From Hydnum rufescens UP504 (Eukaryota; Basidiomycota; Agaricomycetes; Cantharellales; Hydnaceae): a DNA stretch of 64,000 nucleotides. The notes below the pieces were generated by a model. The model worked only from the letters and a program-made list of their open reading frames with translations. It searched no databases and was not told the DNA's origin. Positions within the stretch are counted from its first letter, which is position 1. Every line of letters begins with the position of its first letter. The translations under genes were made by a program, and so were the position numbers. Positions 37,210 to 47,017 of the stretch are shown here, piece after piece. Where the stretch lies: positions 145,194-209,193 of the forward strand of contig MU128987.1 of the NCBI GenBank assembly GCA_014904985.1, read 5' to 3'.

Positions 37210-38311
37210 TTAGGTTGCAGGCGCATTCCTCCTCCCAGCAAACCTCCATATGGCCCAAAGTGAGAAAGACCGAGGCAGCAGACCCAGAATCCACATAACG
37301 GTTGATTTATCTCCTATACTGAGATACCGCGCTGGCTTCGGTCCCAGGGAATTCTTGACAACAAAGTCTGCGAATTCGTCCGTTTTCATCGAGCTATGTC
37401 CTTGCGAAATGTAAATTCGAGCCATGATGCTGTCGATATAATCTTTGTATAGGGAGTTTGATGGAAGTTCGTATCTCTGGACAGTATTAGTAGCGAGCTG
37501 TAGTGACGGGGTGTAACGTGCTTAGACTCGGACGGATGAGAACTGGACTTTTATGGACTCAGACATACGTTGCTTCGGACACCTCCAGGCTCAATCAGCA
37601 TTACATTCACACCGAGCGGCCTGCATTCATTGTAGAGGGCCTCAGTAATCGACCGAACCGCGGCTTTCGTTGCAGCATAGATTCCTGAACACAGATAGTT
37701 GAATCAAGGTGTTTGCGTGATCGTGAACGCGGGACGTTCGAAAGAATCTCAGAGCAATCCTGACCTCCGAAGGGAATTGGGATAATTGCGGTTACACTCC
37801 CCACGTTGATTACCAAGCCACTCTTGCGTTCTGCCATGTGGGGTACAACAGCACGCTGAGTACGCAATACACCAAACACGTTCGTCTGGAATGTTTTCTC
37901 GGCCGTCTCGAGAGACACATCAAGGACGGGTGCTGATAAAAGGTAGTAAGCACCACCAGATCACCAAGGTATTCAGGAACTAACCAACGCAAAGTAAGCC
38001 GCTGCATACACATCGATATGCTCAGTCCCAGTTCGGCGGCTGAAAACGAAAATATTCGCTCACGCGTTGTTGATCAGGATATCTATGCGGCCCTCAGTAT
38101 CAAGGATAGTCTTCACGGCCGTTGACACACTATCGTCGGAATCCACATCCATCTGTACTTTACGAATATCACCGACGTCCTTCAAGCCATCCATAGACTC
38201 CATGCGGCGTGCACTTGCATAGACAATGCACCCGGCAGCGGCGAATGATTCTACGAGCGAACCGCCTATCCCACCTGCAGACGATCCCGTGATGAGCACG
38301 ACAGGAGCCAT
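37210..38311 (-). CDS. Short-chain dehydrogenase/reductase, copy 2 (intact; AYR1-like)
   Basis: The only SDR copy with an unbroken frame through all exons. The order is MAPVVLITGSSAGGIGGSLV, DILINNA, microexon GLLCV (37985-38001), SLETAEKTFQTNVFGVLRTQ, NVGSVTAIIPIPFGG, YAATKAAVRSITEALYN with catalytic Tyr and Lys, NVMLIEPGGVRSN, MARIYISQGHSSMKTDEFAD, and the tail ARYLSIGDKSTVMWILGLLP followed by RSFSLWAIWRFAGRR. The hydrophobic C-terminus and overall length (about 280 residues) fit NADPH-dependent 1-acyldihydroxyacetone-phosphate reductase-type SDRs of the ER or lipid droplets. The substrate cannot be assigned from sequence. Four introns are inferred. It has the same 5' region as copy 1. Confidence 0.85.
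37985..38001 (-). other. 17-nt microexon in SDR copy 2
   Basis: Same borders (TATGCAG / GTTAGT) and same peptide GLLCV as in copies 1 and 3. The Leu codon differs between copies (CTA, TTA, TTG) without changing the peptide. Confidence 0.78.
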
Positions 38312-38672
38312 GGAGAAAAATCGAGTATGTGGAGTAAATTTGCTGTCTCTCTGTGGGAGAACCCGCCCCTAAAACGCCGCAACAGTGCCACTCGGCAATA
38401 TTAATGCACATTGTTGTTGACGAGGACTCAACGCCGGGACTAAGGCCCCGGTAGACATACCGAAGGCGCGATGCGTTCTGCGGAAAGTATTTCGGTTATG
38501 TCTTATTCAATATATTGAATATTTTGCCTTGCTGTAATCCATATGTTTAGATGGCCATGGAGGTTGAGGTATTTCACATTTTTCAGATGAACCATTGAGA
38601 ATCAAATAACAAGGTCAATATCATTGTATCTCTAGACAATATATACATTGTTGGCCAAAAAAAATTGCACTT

Positions 38673-40561
38673 TTAACGTGTCAGCCACGTGATCAGGGCA
38701 ACGAGGGCAGCAGCAGTCGCCCGGAATGCCGAAGACGGGGGGGATGCTTCCTTTGCGTGGCCAGGATCCGCATCACTACGCCCGGGATCGGGAGGCTGGG
38801 GTGCCTGATCTTCAGAATTGTCCACAGACGGAGCCGTAGCCTTTGTCTTACCCCTGTCTTCAGCTGGGGATTTGCGGGGACGTTTGACCTTCTTGCGTGA
38901 GCCCTGGGCAGTGGGGAGAGAATCGGATGGCGGAGAACGAGGACGTTTGGAAGGGCGCGAGGGACCAGGGGCTGCAGTGGAATCCTCGGGGTCTATATTG
39001 TCATCATCTGATTCCATGAGTTTTTTCAGCCCTGGGAAGAATATCAGCCAGTTGGACATAAGACATGCGGGTGAACTCACTGCCACCAGCAGTGGCATCT
39101 GCGATCTCATCAGTGGAGGGTCCCTTCATCTCATGAAAGGACTCCTCAAGTCTGAGGAGTTCCTCAGGTGAGGCAATATTCCGTACGATAGCCAGGGACG
39201 CTGCTTGAGAGAAAATAAGCAGTGGAGCAGTATACCCAATGGGCAACTCACCAGGGGGCATCCTTTTCTTTGCAAAGTCCATTGCTGAAGGAACTCCAAG
39301 CTGGCCCATAATCGACACGAGCATCTCGTGTTGATTCTCAATATCAGTTACTGCCTCCGTGGTCTTGAAGATTACTGCGGCATCCTTCCATTCGCGGTGT
39401 GACTTGATAACTCGGCAGAGTCTATCCACGGTGAGGTCGTGAGGGTTCCGCTTGAGATAGCCATAAGTTCTACCCACTTACGTCTAGCCGCGGTCTTGTG
39501 GCACCATGCCCAGATCACTCACCGTCATATTCCTTGCGGGCAGTTTGGTCGATTTGTTCGACCTTCCGGCGCATCCGTTTTGTCAATGAATCATACCGGT
39601 GCCACGCGTGGGTCAGCAGAAGCTCGATGATTGAATTTACGTCCTCAGTCAAACGGAAGGCCCCTTGGGGCGTCTTCCGTGTGAGAATTTTGGGACCAAA
39701 GAGAGCCTCCGCAATGTCGTTGTGGATGCCTGGCAGAAGATTCGATTTTGTTGGGAACACCGGGTTGCGGCCGTTCTCAAGATCGGCGCGCATAATATCA
39801 TGGGGATGGTACTTATGCTGGTGCAAGAGATCATCAATTATCTCATTACCACCAGCTTTTTTCCATATAGCATCCCAGGCGCGTCCCCAGAGCTTTCTGG
39901 CCTCTGCATGGGCAACAGGGCCACGGTTGCTCAAAGCTGTGCGCATTTCATCCCTGGACAGGTTAGCGCATTGATCAAAAAGATCCCGCACCAAGGATAT
40001 TTGAGTTGAACTCCAGCCAATGTACGGCGGGAGGTCGTGAGCATGTTCGGGGAAGAGACCGTGAATGATTCCTGTGCGCTTTCGCCATTCCTCACATCCC
40101 CAAGGGAGCCGCTGGTCCTGAGGACGATCCTTGGAGACGCTCCACAGCAGGGGCATAATACCAATCACTTGAATCGACGGCATGATAGCCTGAAGGATCC
40201 CGAATGGTTGTGCAAGATATTTGGGTCCTGTGGATGCGAGAATAGCCGCATGGGCGTTAATAGTGCAACCCGAGGCAGGGCAAAAAATTGGGGATAGTGA
40301 AGGAAGACTGCGGACTTTAGCGATATCAATAGTCTCAAGAGCGAGCTTCCGGAGACGTTCTCCTCGGTCGGCGTTGGCCTCGGAAATTCCAGCGACACCC
40401 CCGCGTCCAAATTTCGATCCAACACGATTCTATAGAACGAATTCAAAAATCGGTCTCGATGCCCGAGAGTTTGAAGAACAAGAGAAGATTCACCTGAAAA
40501 TCTGAGTAGAGGAAGCAATAGGTTTCTTGGCGTCGTGGAGGAAGAACGACGACTCACCCAT
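38673..40561 (-). CDS. Chimeric gene: PRP11-derived 5' end fused to a protein of unknown function
   Basis: ATG at 40561 is followed by the same split 5' structure as PRP11: ATGG / intron / ATTTTCAG / intron / an exon reading NRVGSKFGRGG and ERLRKLALETIDIAK. The reading frame then runs straight through what is intron 3 in PRP11 (VRSLPSLSPIFCPASG...) into SIQVIGIMPLLWSVSKDRPQ and about 210 further codons (GIIHGLFPEHAHDLPPYIGW, KLWGRAWDAIWKKAGG, LLTHAWHRYDSLTKRMRRK). After an intron comes TYGYLKRNPHDLTVDRLCRV, and after another an acidic, Lys/Arg-rich tail with likely NLS (SRPSKRPRSPPSD, SRKKVKRPRKS), ending ALVALITWLTR, stop 38673-38675. I recognise no domain in the body. The last 105 bp are shared with the direct repeat. 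Confidence 0.65.
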
Positions 40562-40740
40562 TCGAGAATCTGGTTCCGCTGGTGACTCCCTCGCCTGTCT
40601 TTGTGGCTCCAACCTCCAAAAGCGAGAACAATCTAAAACCTCTGTTCGCCTATATATTAAGCCTACGTATAGATGTGACCACGTATAGAGCGTGAAATTT
40701 TACAAATGTATAACTAAGGTCTTCCAACATACGGCCTTCC
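40190..40740 (-). repeat. Inverted copy of the PRP11 promoter and first exons
   Basis: Reverse-complemented, this matches about 46850-47400. Similarity starts upstream of the ATG (shared GGAGGTTGGAGCCACAA and GCGAACAGAG), continues through both first introns, the 8-nt exon, exon 3 and intron 3, and fades about 35 nt into PRP11 exon 4 (DPYILRNH reads DPNILHNH here). By eye the exon part is roughly 85-90% identical. It forms the 5' end of the chimeric gene. Confidence 0.85.
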
Positions 40741-40839
40741 ATGAGCCACACAATTTGTGAACTTCTCCCGCAACCTGCATCCTGTAAGTCGTCTCATCAT
40801 GCAAGCCAATCTCTGTTTCTTGTCAATTAGATACTATAA

Positions 40840-42740
40840 GTATAGTGACAAATACTGGACAACTAGGTACATGCTGAGGCCCCGATGTACTCGGCCCCGG
40901 TGGCAATCCAGACGCGAATTTAGGAGTCAGTTTCGAGAAATAAAGCTCAGTGAATGATCCAATCGTATTTTCTGATAGCGACCCGGTCAAGTTGGTCCTG
41001 GAAACGTCGTCAGTCAAAGTACAGACAAACAAGTCAAGCACCGTTGTACCCAGTAGAAGACCTGGGGGGAGGGAAAAAGCCTCATTAGGACAATAGGGGT
41101 AGCAAATAGGTAGGCATTACGGAGATTCGTCCTCTTTCCCAGGTCTTTCTCGAGCATGAAGAAGCGGAAATAAACAAAACTAGCGGTCACACACCCAAGA
41201 GAGCGACCAGTAAACCACACATTGACCTGGGGAAAAATACGGCAGGAGCCATGCGAATCACGTTTGTGCCATAGAGCAGCGTCTTCTTAAGATGTTTGGA
41301 GAGGGTCTTAACGCCAAGGGCGATAGTGTCAAATGCCTAAACTTTCCGAGATCGCTGATATCTTCGAGAAACACGCGCTCTTCGAAACCCTTGTGGATGC
41401 GACCGACTCCATCAATGTAGGTGTCACCTAAAGACGGGTTAATTATCTCCCCGATGACTAGTCATACCTATCTCACATTGTGTCAGAGTCTGTAAGACGA
41501 GTTGGTCTGCATGAACATCTTCCAGAGCAAATCGAGGTGCTTATGGCATTGAGACCGCTAAGCCCTTCACCAAATTCTATGGACGCTATCCCCTTAAAAG
41601 AGACTACAATCCAGTTGGACTTGGGGTCCCAGAAAAGACCTACGAACGCAGAAGCGGTGTTATTCAACTCTGGGGGGTGGGCCCGCGTCAGCCCGTGCCA
41701 ATCGTAGAAGGGAATATGTGACAAGCACCCGAAAGAGGCCGAAGTCGATACCGAACTTGCGGCAAACATCGCGGATCTTGCGATCTGAGGTAGAATCGAG
41801 AGACTTTGATACGGCATCAGAGGTTTCCGCGGAAAACAGATCTCTGAGAAGGGCTCCCAGACCATGCTTAAGCGGATTGAGATTCGTAGGCAGTTCCGTT
41901 GTTGCCTAACGCAAAACTCTCTGAGAGTTGTTTGGTTGTGATGTGACGGCAGAGCGGATGCATCGTTCTCATGCTCGTAAATTACGAAGGCCAATTGCAA
42001 ACTATATAATGTCAGGACTTGCTGAAGAGATTGCAATGATGGCAGGGCTTACAGCAACTTGGCGACATCAAAATTGAAATATCTCGCTGTCTCGCTGCCT
42101 TTTTGGTCTAAGATGTCTTGGCTGAGTGCCTTATCACCTGCTTCTGCTTGCGGTATTATCGGGGCGTTAAATAAATTAGGATTGTCTAGAGGTTCGATAA
42201 ATATGGAGTTGTTCCAATCCGTGATCATGAGGAGGCATGCTAACCGGAATTGACCAGTCCGAGGCCTCCACGATATTGTCTTTGGAAAGAGGGATCGTCA
42301 AAACCCAGATCAGTCATCCATCAGCCTCATGTACAAGCCCAGTGGTAATAAGCCTGTCCACAAAGTGAAGGTATTAGCCAGAAGAACTGGTAGGAGAAAT
42401 GAATGCACACCGAACGAGGGTAGGAAAATGCGCAGCTAAACAAAAAATTAGGACGAAGAAAAGCAGAATTGAACCACCGATGGCAAAAAAAGGTCACGGA
42501 AATCTAAATATCATTGTCAGAGGAGGAAGAAAGTGGACGAGAGCCGCATACCCAATCGAGACCCCACCGAAGAACGTGGTCAAGACGAGATTGGACCATG
42601 TTCGCCAGAGGTAACGAATATAACGCCCCGTCTCAAGAAAGATCAAATTATGGTAATTATGCAGGGTCTGGCATGGGCTATGGATCACAAATGCACCTAC
42701 CGCTAGCTGCCAGAAGTCGGGCTCTCAGCGCATCCTTGAA
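40840..42740 (-). pseudogene. Decayed membrane-anchored class 3 lipase-like gene
   Basis: Read on the minus strand, the fragments follow the order of fungal lipase-like (class 3) proteins. First come two membrane segments (NLVLTTFFGGVSIGYAALVH; AIGGSILLFFVLIFCLAAHF). Then ITDWNNSIFIEPLDNPNLFN, RYFNFDVAKLL, LQLAFVIYEHENDA, ASAFVGLFWDPKSNWIVVSF (KG), and finally VWFTGRSLGCVTASFVYFRF followed by NLRNAYLFATPIV. The nucleophile elbow GHSLG of the family reads GRSLG. The pieces lie in shifting frames with stops between, including a break right after DVAKLL that no acceptor repairs in phase. I call it a pseudogene with moderate confidence, since missed introns could rescue part of it. Confidence 0.6.
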
Positions 42741-43058
42741 ATGAGTAGACACGCGTGCGACTTACGCCATTTGCGAAGTCACCAGGAAAATAAACTGCCC
42801 TCGGGATGGTATTGAGTGTGGTATCTCGGGTCGAAGGGTCTGGAGGTCTGCGGTCATGGACGTCTTCTTTATTTTTATTTCCTCTTCAGTGTATGTACGA
42901 TACCCCCTGGACCTTCGGTCCCCTGCCCTTGGCGCCCCTCGGGAGCAGCCGGTAGTTGCAGGCTAAATATCGAGATATTCATCATCATCATCACCAACAA
43001 AACCAAGCAGCACTAGCCGAAGCCACAATCACAGCGCAGCTCAGCTCGTCCAGACGGG

Positions 43059-43743
43059 ATGGATGAACAAAGTAGTGAGGGTTTTAGGCCCCAAGCTTCC
43101 AAGAACCCTAGAACCCTAGACGATGTACTTGACATCTTGGTGCGGTGTTTCCAGCCACTTCCCACGGTGTTTGTTTAACCTGTTCTGGATGCACAGCTAG
43201 AGGTGATCGATGTGCTTCCCCGGGATGTGTTTAACGCCCTCCTTCTTGACGCTCTCACAGACACCACCTTGAGAGCAGTAGGTGAGAATCTTTAAGTTAG
43301 CTGGCCCCACTAGCTTCGGAGGCCCCGGAGAGGCAGAAACGCAACTTCTGGCCCTTCGGAGCCTCTGAAGCAATTTGTGTTTTTCTGGTGTATCGAACGG
43401 GGGCGTATCTAAGCTCCATTTTCAATCCCTAGGATCTTCACCCCCCCCAAACCCTAGAGAGCGCGCCAATGCCCCGGCAGCACCGCACCACAACTCAGCA
43501 GGTTCCTCTAACCCTGTGCCCCTCCTACCCCCACCACTCCATTCTAACAGTCCTGAGGATGAAGAGCATTCTCAACCCCAAAAGACGAAGCCTGCGTGGA
43601 AAAGCACACTGGATGCCATGCCAGATGGCAGCCAACAAGGGCATGATCGTGGGCGGGCCGGTCCTTTGGCCCAGATCTCCCTTCTTCGTCGTGTGGTGCA
43701 GGAGATGACGGAGGTCTTGGACCAATTAGAGGCATTGTTGTAA
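43059..43743 (+). CDS. Small Pro/Ser-rich protein of unknown function
   Basis: No family recognised. ATG at 43059 reads MDEQSSEGFRPQASKNPRTL, then DDVLDILVRCFQPLPT. A short putative intron (about 30 nt, GTGTTT...GCACAG) leads to LEVIDVLPRDVFNALLLDAL and TDTTLRAV. A second intron (about 43281-43430) leads to a Pro/Asn/His-rich stretch and a C-terminal helix with heptad-like leucines (ISLLRRVVQEMTEVLDQLEA), stop at 43741-43743. The joined product is about 185 residues. The 30-nt intron is at or below the usual fungal minimum, so the model may be wrong there, but all three segments join in frame and have coding-like composition. Confidence 0.5.
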
Positions 43744-44661
43744 TACGGGTTTTCACCACTCAATGGCAACAAAACTATTGCATGCTGGACGGTGCTAAGA
43801 GTCCATGGATGTCCAGGTAAGACAGACTTAACGACACACGGTAATCGTGTGGATATTATGCGAGCTCTGGGAAAGACTGACAACTGGGAGAAGACAACAA
43901 GCTCGAACAGAATACGAATCGAAATGAAATAGACGCAGACGTTCATCCAAACGGAGGCCTGGAGTTTAGCATGCCATCATCTCCATGATTACTCAATACG
44001 TGGAGAACCGATGAGTCGCACTCGGAATGCAGAGCAGGGTGCCGTTGGTGACAGTACTAGTGACATGCACTTCCACGAAATGCAAGCCTCCACGTGACGT
44101 TACGCCAGTTTACGGCAAGCCCGGCCCTTGTGACGTGTGACTGGTCGACCTGTGGCTGGGGCTTACGCCAACGTCTAAATATTTGAATATAGCACTGATT
44201 TCTTGTCAATAGGATACGTAGATATTGTCTAGATACAATGATGTGGGCCTTGTTATTTGATTCTCAATGGTTCACCTGCAAAATGTGCAATACCTCAACC
44301 TGCATCCAAACATTATGGTGTTTCACCATAGAGCTCAAAACAAACCTCAAAACACCGTTTTGGAGACCAACTGTATTTATTTTGAGTAGTTTTTGGTGCC
44401 GTTTTGACATTGGTTTTTGCTGAAAGACCCTATTCAAATTCCGATGGACAAGGCCATTTTACAGCAAGGCAAAATATTCAATATATTGAATAAGATATAA
44501 CCGAAATACTTTCCGCAGAACGCACCACGCCTTCGGTATGTCTACCGGGGCCTTGGTCCCGGCGTTGAGTCGTCAACGGCAATGTGCTTCGCCGCACTCT
44601 TGCGGCGTGGGTTCTCCCACAGAGAGACAGCAAATTTACTCCGCATACTCGATTTTTCTCC

Positions 44662-45768
44662 ATGGCTCCTGTCGTGCTCATCACGGGATCGTCTGCAGGT
44701 GGCATAGGCGGTTCGCTCGTAGAATCATTCGCCGCTGCCGGGTGCATTGTCTATGCAAGTGCACGCCGCATGGAGTCTATGGATGGCTTGAAGGACGTCG
44801 GTGATATTCGTAAAGTACAGATGGATGTGGATTCCGACGACAGTGTGTCAACGGCCGTGAAGACTATCCTTGATACTGAGGGTCCGCATAGATATCCTGA
44901 TCAACAATGCGTGAGTGAATACTTTCAGTTTTCAGCCACCGAACTGGGACTGAGCATACCACTCTGTATGCAGTGGGTTGCTTTGCGTTGGTTAGTTCGA
45001 TGAATACCTTGGTGATCTGGTGGTGCTTACTACCTTTTATCAGCACCCGTCCTTGATGTGTCTCTCGAGACGGCCGAGAAAACATTCCAGACGAACGTGT
45101 TTGGTGTATTGCGTACTCAGCGTGCTGTTGTACCCCACATGGCAGAACGCAAGAGTGGCTTGGTAATCAACGTGGGGAGTATATCTGCAATTATCCCAAT
45201 TCCCTTCGGAGGTCAGGATTGCTCTGAGATTCTTTCGAACGTCCCGCGTTCACGATCACGCAAACACCTTGATTCAACTATCTGTGTTCAGGAATCTATG
45301 CTGCAACGAAAGCCGCGGTTCGGTCGATTACTGAGGCCCTCTACAACGAATGCAGGCCGCTCGGTGTGAATGTAATGCTGATTGAGCCTGGAGGTGTCCG
45401 AAGCAACGTATGTCTGAGTCCATAAAAGTCCAGTTCTCATCCGTCAGAGTCTGAGCACGTTATACCCCTTCACTCCAGATCGCTACTCAATAGCTGTCCA
45501 GAGATACGAACTTCCATCAAACTCCCTATACAAAGATTATATCGACAGCATCATGGCTCGAATTTATAGTTCGCAAGGACCTAGCTCGATGAAAACGGAC
45601 GAATTCGCAGGCTTTGTTGTGAAGAATTCCCTGCGACCGAAGCCAGCGCGGTATCTCAGCATAGGAGCTAAATCAACCTTCTTGTGGATTCTGGGTCTGT
45701 TACCTCGGTCTTTCTCACTTTGGGTCATATGGAAGTTTGCTGCGAGGAGGAATGCGCCTGCAAATTAA
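44662..45768 (+). pseudogene. Short-chain dehydrogenase/reductase, copy 3 (one-base insertion)
   Basis: Same exon order as copies 1 and 2: MAPVVLITGSSAGGIGGSLV, microexon GLLCV at 44974-44990, SLETAEKTFQTNVFGVLRTQ, NVGSISAIIPIPFGG, YAATKAAVRSITEALYNE, MARIYSSQGPSSMKTDEFAG and LGLLPRSFSLWVIWKFAARR, stop 45766-45768. An extra T at about 44883 (GGGTCCGC versus GGGCCGC) shifts the frame just before the conserved NNA motif and truncates the product at about 75 residues of the true protein. All later exons, including the YxxxK site, remain readable. So inactivation is recent, or the T is a sequence error. Gene and promoter lie upstream of PRP11 on the same strand. Confidence 0.78.
44974..44990 (+). 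other. 17-nt microexon in SDR copy 3
   Basis: TATGCAG acceptor, 17 nt encoding GLLCV with TTG for the second Leu, and GTTAGT donor. Conserved in size and phase although the upstream exon is frameshifted. Confidence 0.75.
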
Positions 45769-45860
45769 GGCTGGTGCACCGTGTCATTGGATGCTGGTAG
45801 GCATCGAGGGCACCAGTAGGTAAATGTAGGAAATGCATATACTTGTGAAGAAATACTAAG

Positions 45861-47017
45861 TTTATTGGAGATCACGTTCCGTCCCTGTTTCCTTTCTGAA
45901 CTCCAGCCTTTAAAATGCGGGGATCGCTAGCGTCTCGGCCTGGAGTCTGGTGAGTTGCACCCTAAAGACGAAGTCGTCGCCGCACAGAAGGAAATCTCCG
46001 GCGCTGTCCGTCACAACCACTTTTGGATTATGCTTTGATGAAAGCGAGAGGGACCACGAGGGTCGGCACCCACCGTGAATTTTACACCCTTTCGACGTAG
46101 CAGATACGCCCAGTGATATTCATCTTCACTCTTTTCCTAGGGAAGTATCTAAATTTCACAAAAAGAGTTATAGCCAATCGGGAACGATTCCTTAACACGT
46201 AGAGGTGCAGTGACAATGGGGCAATACGATTACGAGGAAACAGCGATCCGCCCGATAATTAATTCGTTATTCACTGGTAACAGGTATGGCTCGACGGACA
46301 ATATTGGAAGCGTATGCATCCAGAAGGATCAGTTCGCCACATGGGAAGAGAAAAACCAGCGTCGCTGGGCTGTGGAGCCCCGAGACGGGTTTGAGAGCTG
46401 ACTGCCAGGCGGAAATGGAGGAAAAGTCACACTGAGCCCAATATTACTACCGGATTCCTATGGTACTGTGGGTTCGAAATAAAGGGGTTAGAGAAGTCCC
46501 GTGTGTAAGTGTCAGGGTCGGGTCGAGTGTCCGGAGAGAGAGGGTGGAGTGTTTCACGGCGTATCACAGCGAACGTAACAGGTCCTGGGTTCCATTGGAA
46601 GAGGGTTCTCTATTCCGACCAAGTCGCTTCCCAGTAATGAGTCCGGCGCCTGTGGCGAGACAGAAAGGGATGCGCTTAGCAATTAGTATGGGAGCCTTGG
46701 TCCCTTGACTAACAAGTTAGATCAAATGAATTATCTCCTATATCTCATCTAAAGTTGGAATTTATCACCTGAGTACGGTATGAGGCTCGTAGGCAATGGC
46801 AGGAAGGCACAAATTGGGCGGCTCAACGAACCCCGTGCGTTGGAAGGATTTTCTGTCTACATGGGCAAATTTTTGCGTTTTAAGTGTAGCCACATTTATA
46901 CACCTCGGCTTGATAAGCGAACAGAGCTTTCGTTGTTTTCGCCTTGGAGGTTGGAGCCACAAGAAAGGTGCGGAAAGTGCCGGCGGAATCAAACTCTTGA
47001 AACCGCATTTGACACAA
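45861..47017. other. Spacer between SDR copy 3 and PRP11, including the PRP11 promoter
   Basis: No coherent gene was found in about 1.15 kb. The last 170 bp (from about 46850) are homologous to DNA upstream of the chimeric gene and contain GGAGGTTGGAGCCACAAGA shortly before the ATG. Because this block is retained in both copies, it marks the likely promoter and leader. Confidence 0.45.

Larger units (their letters stand above)
37085..38790. repeat. Right copy of the 1.7-kb direct repeat flanking the LINE
   Basis: Starts directly after the CCT tract of the LINE and matches 28771-30469 to the last base of GGGATCG. To its right the sequence continues without a break into the body of the chimeric gene. 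The left copy holds only that gene's last 100 bp or so. So this side keeps the ancestral link to the gene, and the left side keeps the ancestral link to CFD1. Confidence 0.85.
44205..45860 (+). repeat. Third, inverted copy of the SDR segment
   Basis: Reverse-complement homologue of 28771-30380 and 37085-38700. It begins at about the ATTGTCTAGATACAATG element and ends after GAAATACTAAG. It lacks the 3' end of the chimeric gene and has about 130 extra bp in the promoter (about 44315-44455). Divergence is clearly greater than between the two direct repeats, so this copy is older than the LINE insertion. Confidence 0.8.

Noticed and set aside
40165..40557. 130-codon minus-strand open frame starting MSRRSSSTTPRN over the PRP11-like duplicate
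   Set aside because: It is an alternate frame of the duplicated PRP11 5' region; the homologous frame in true PRP11 (47022-47330) is likewise a shadow.
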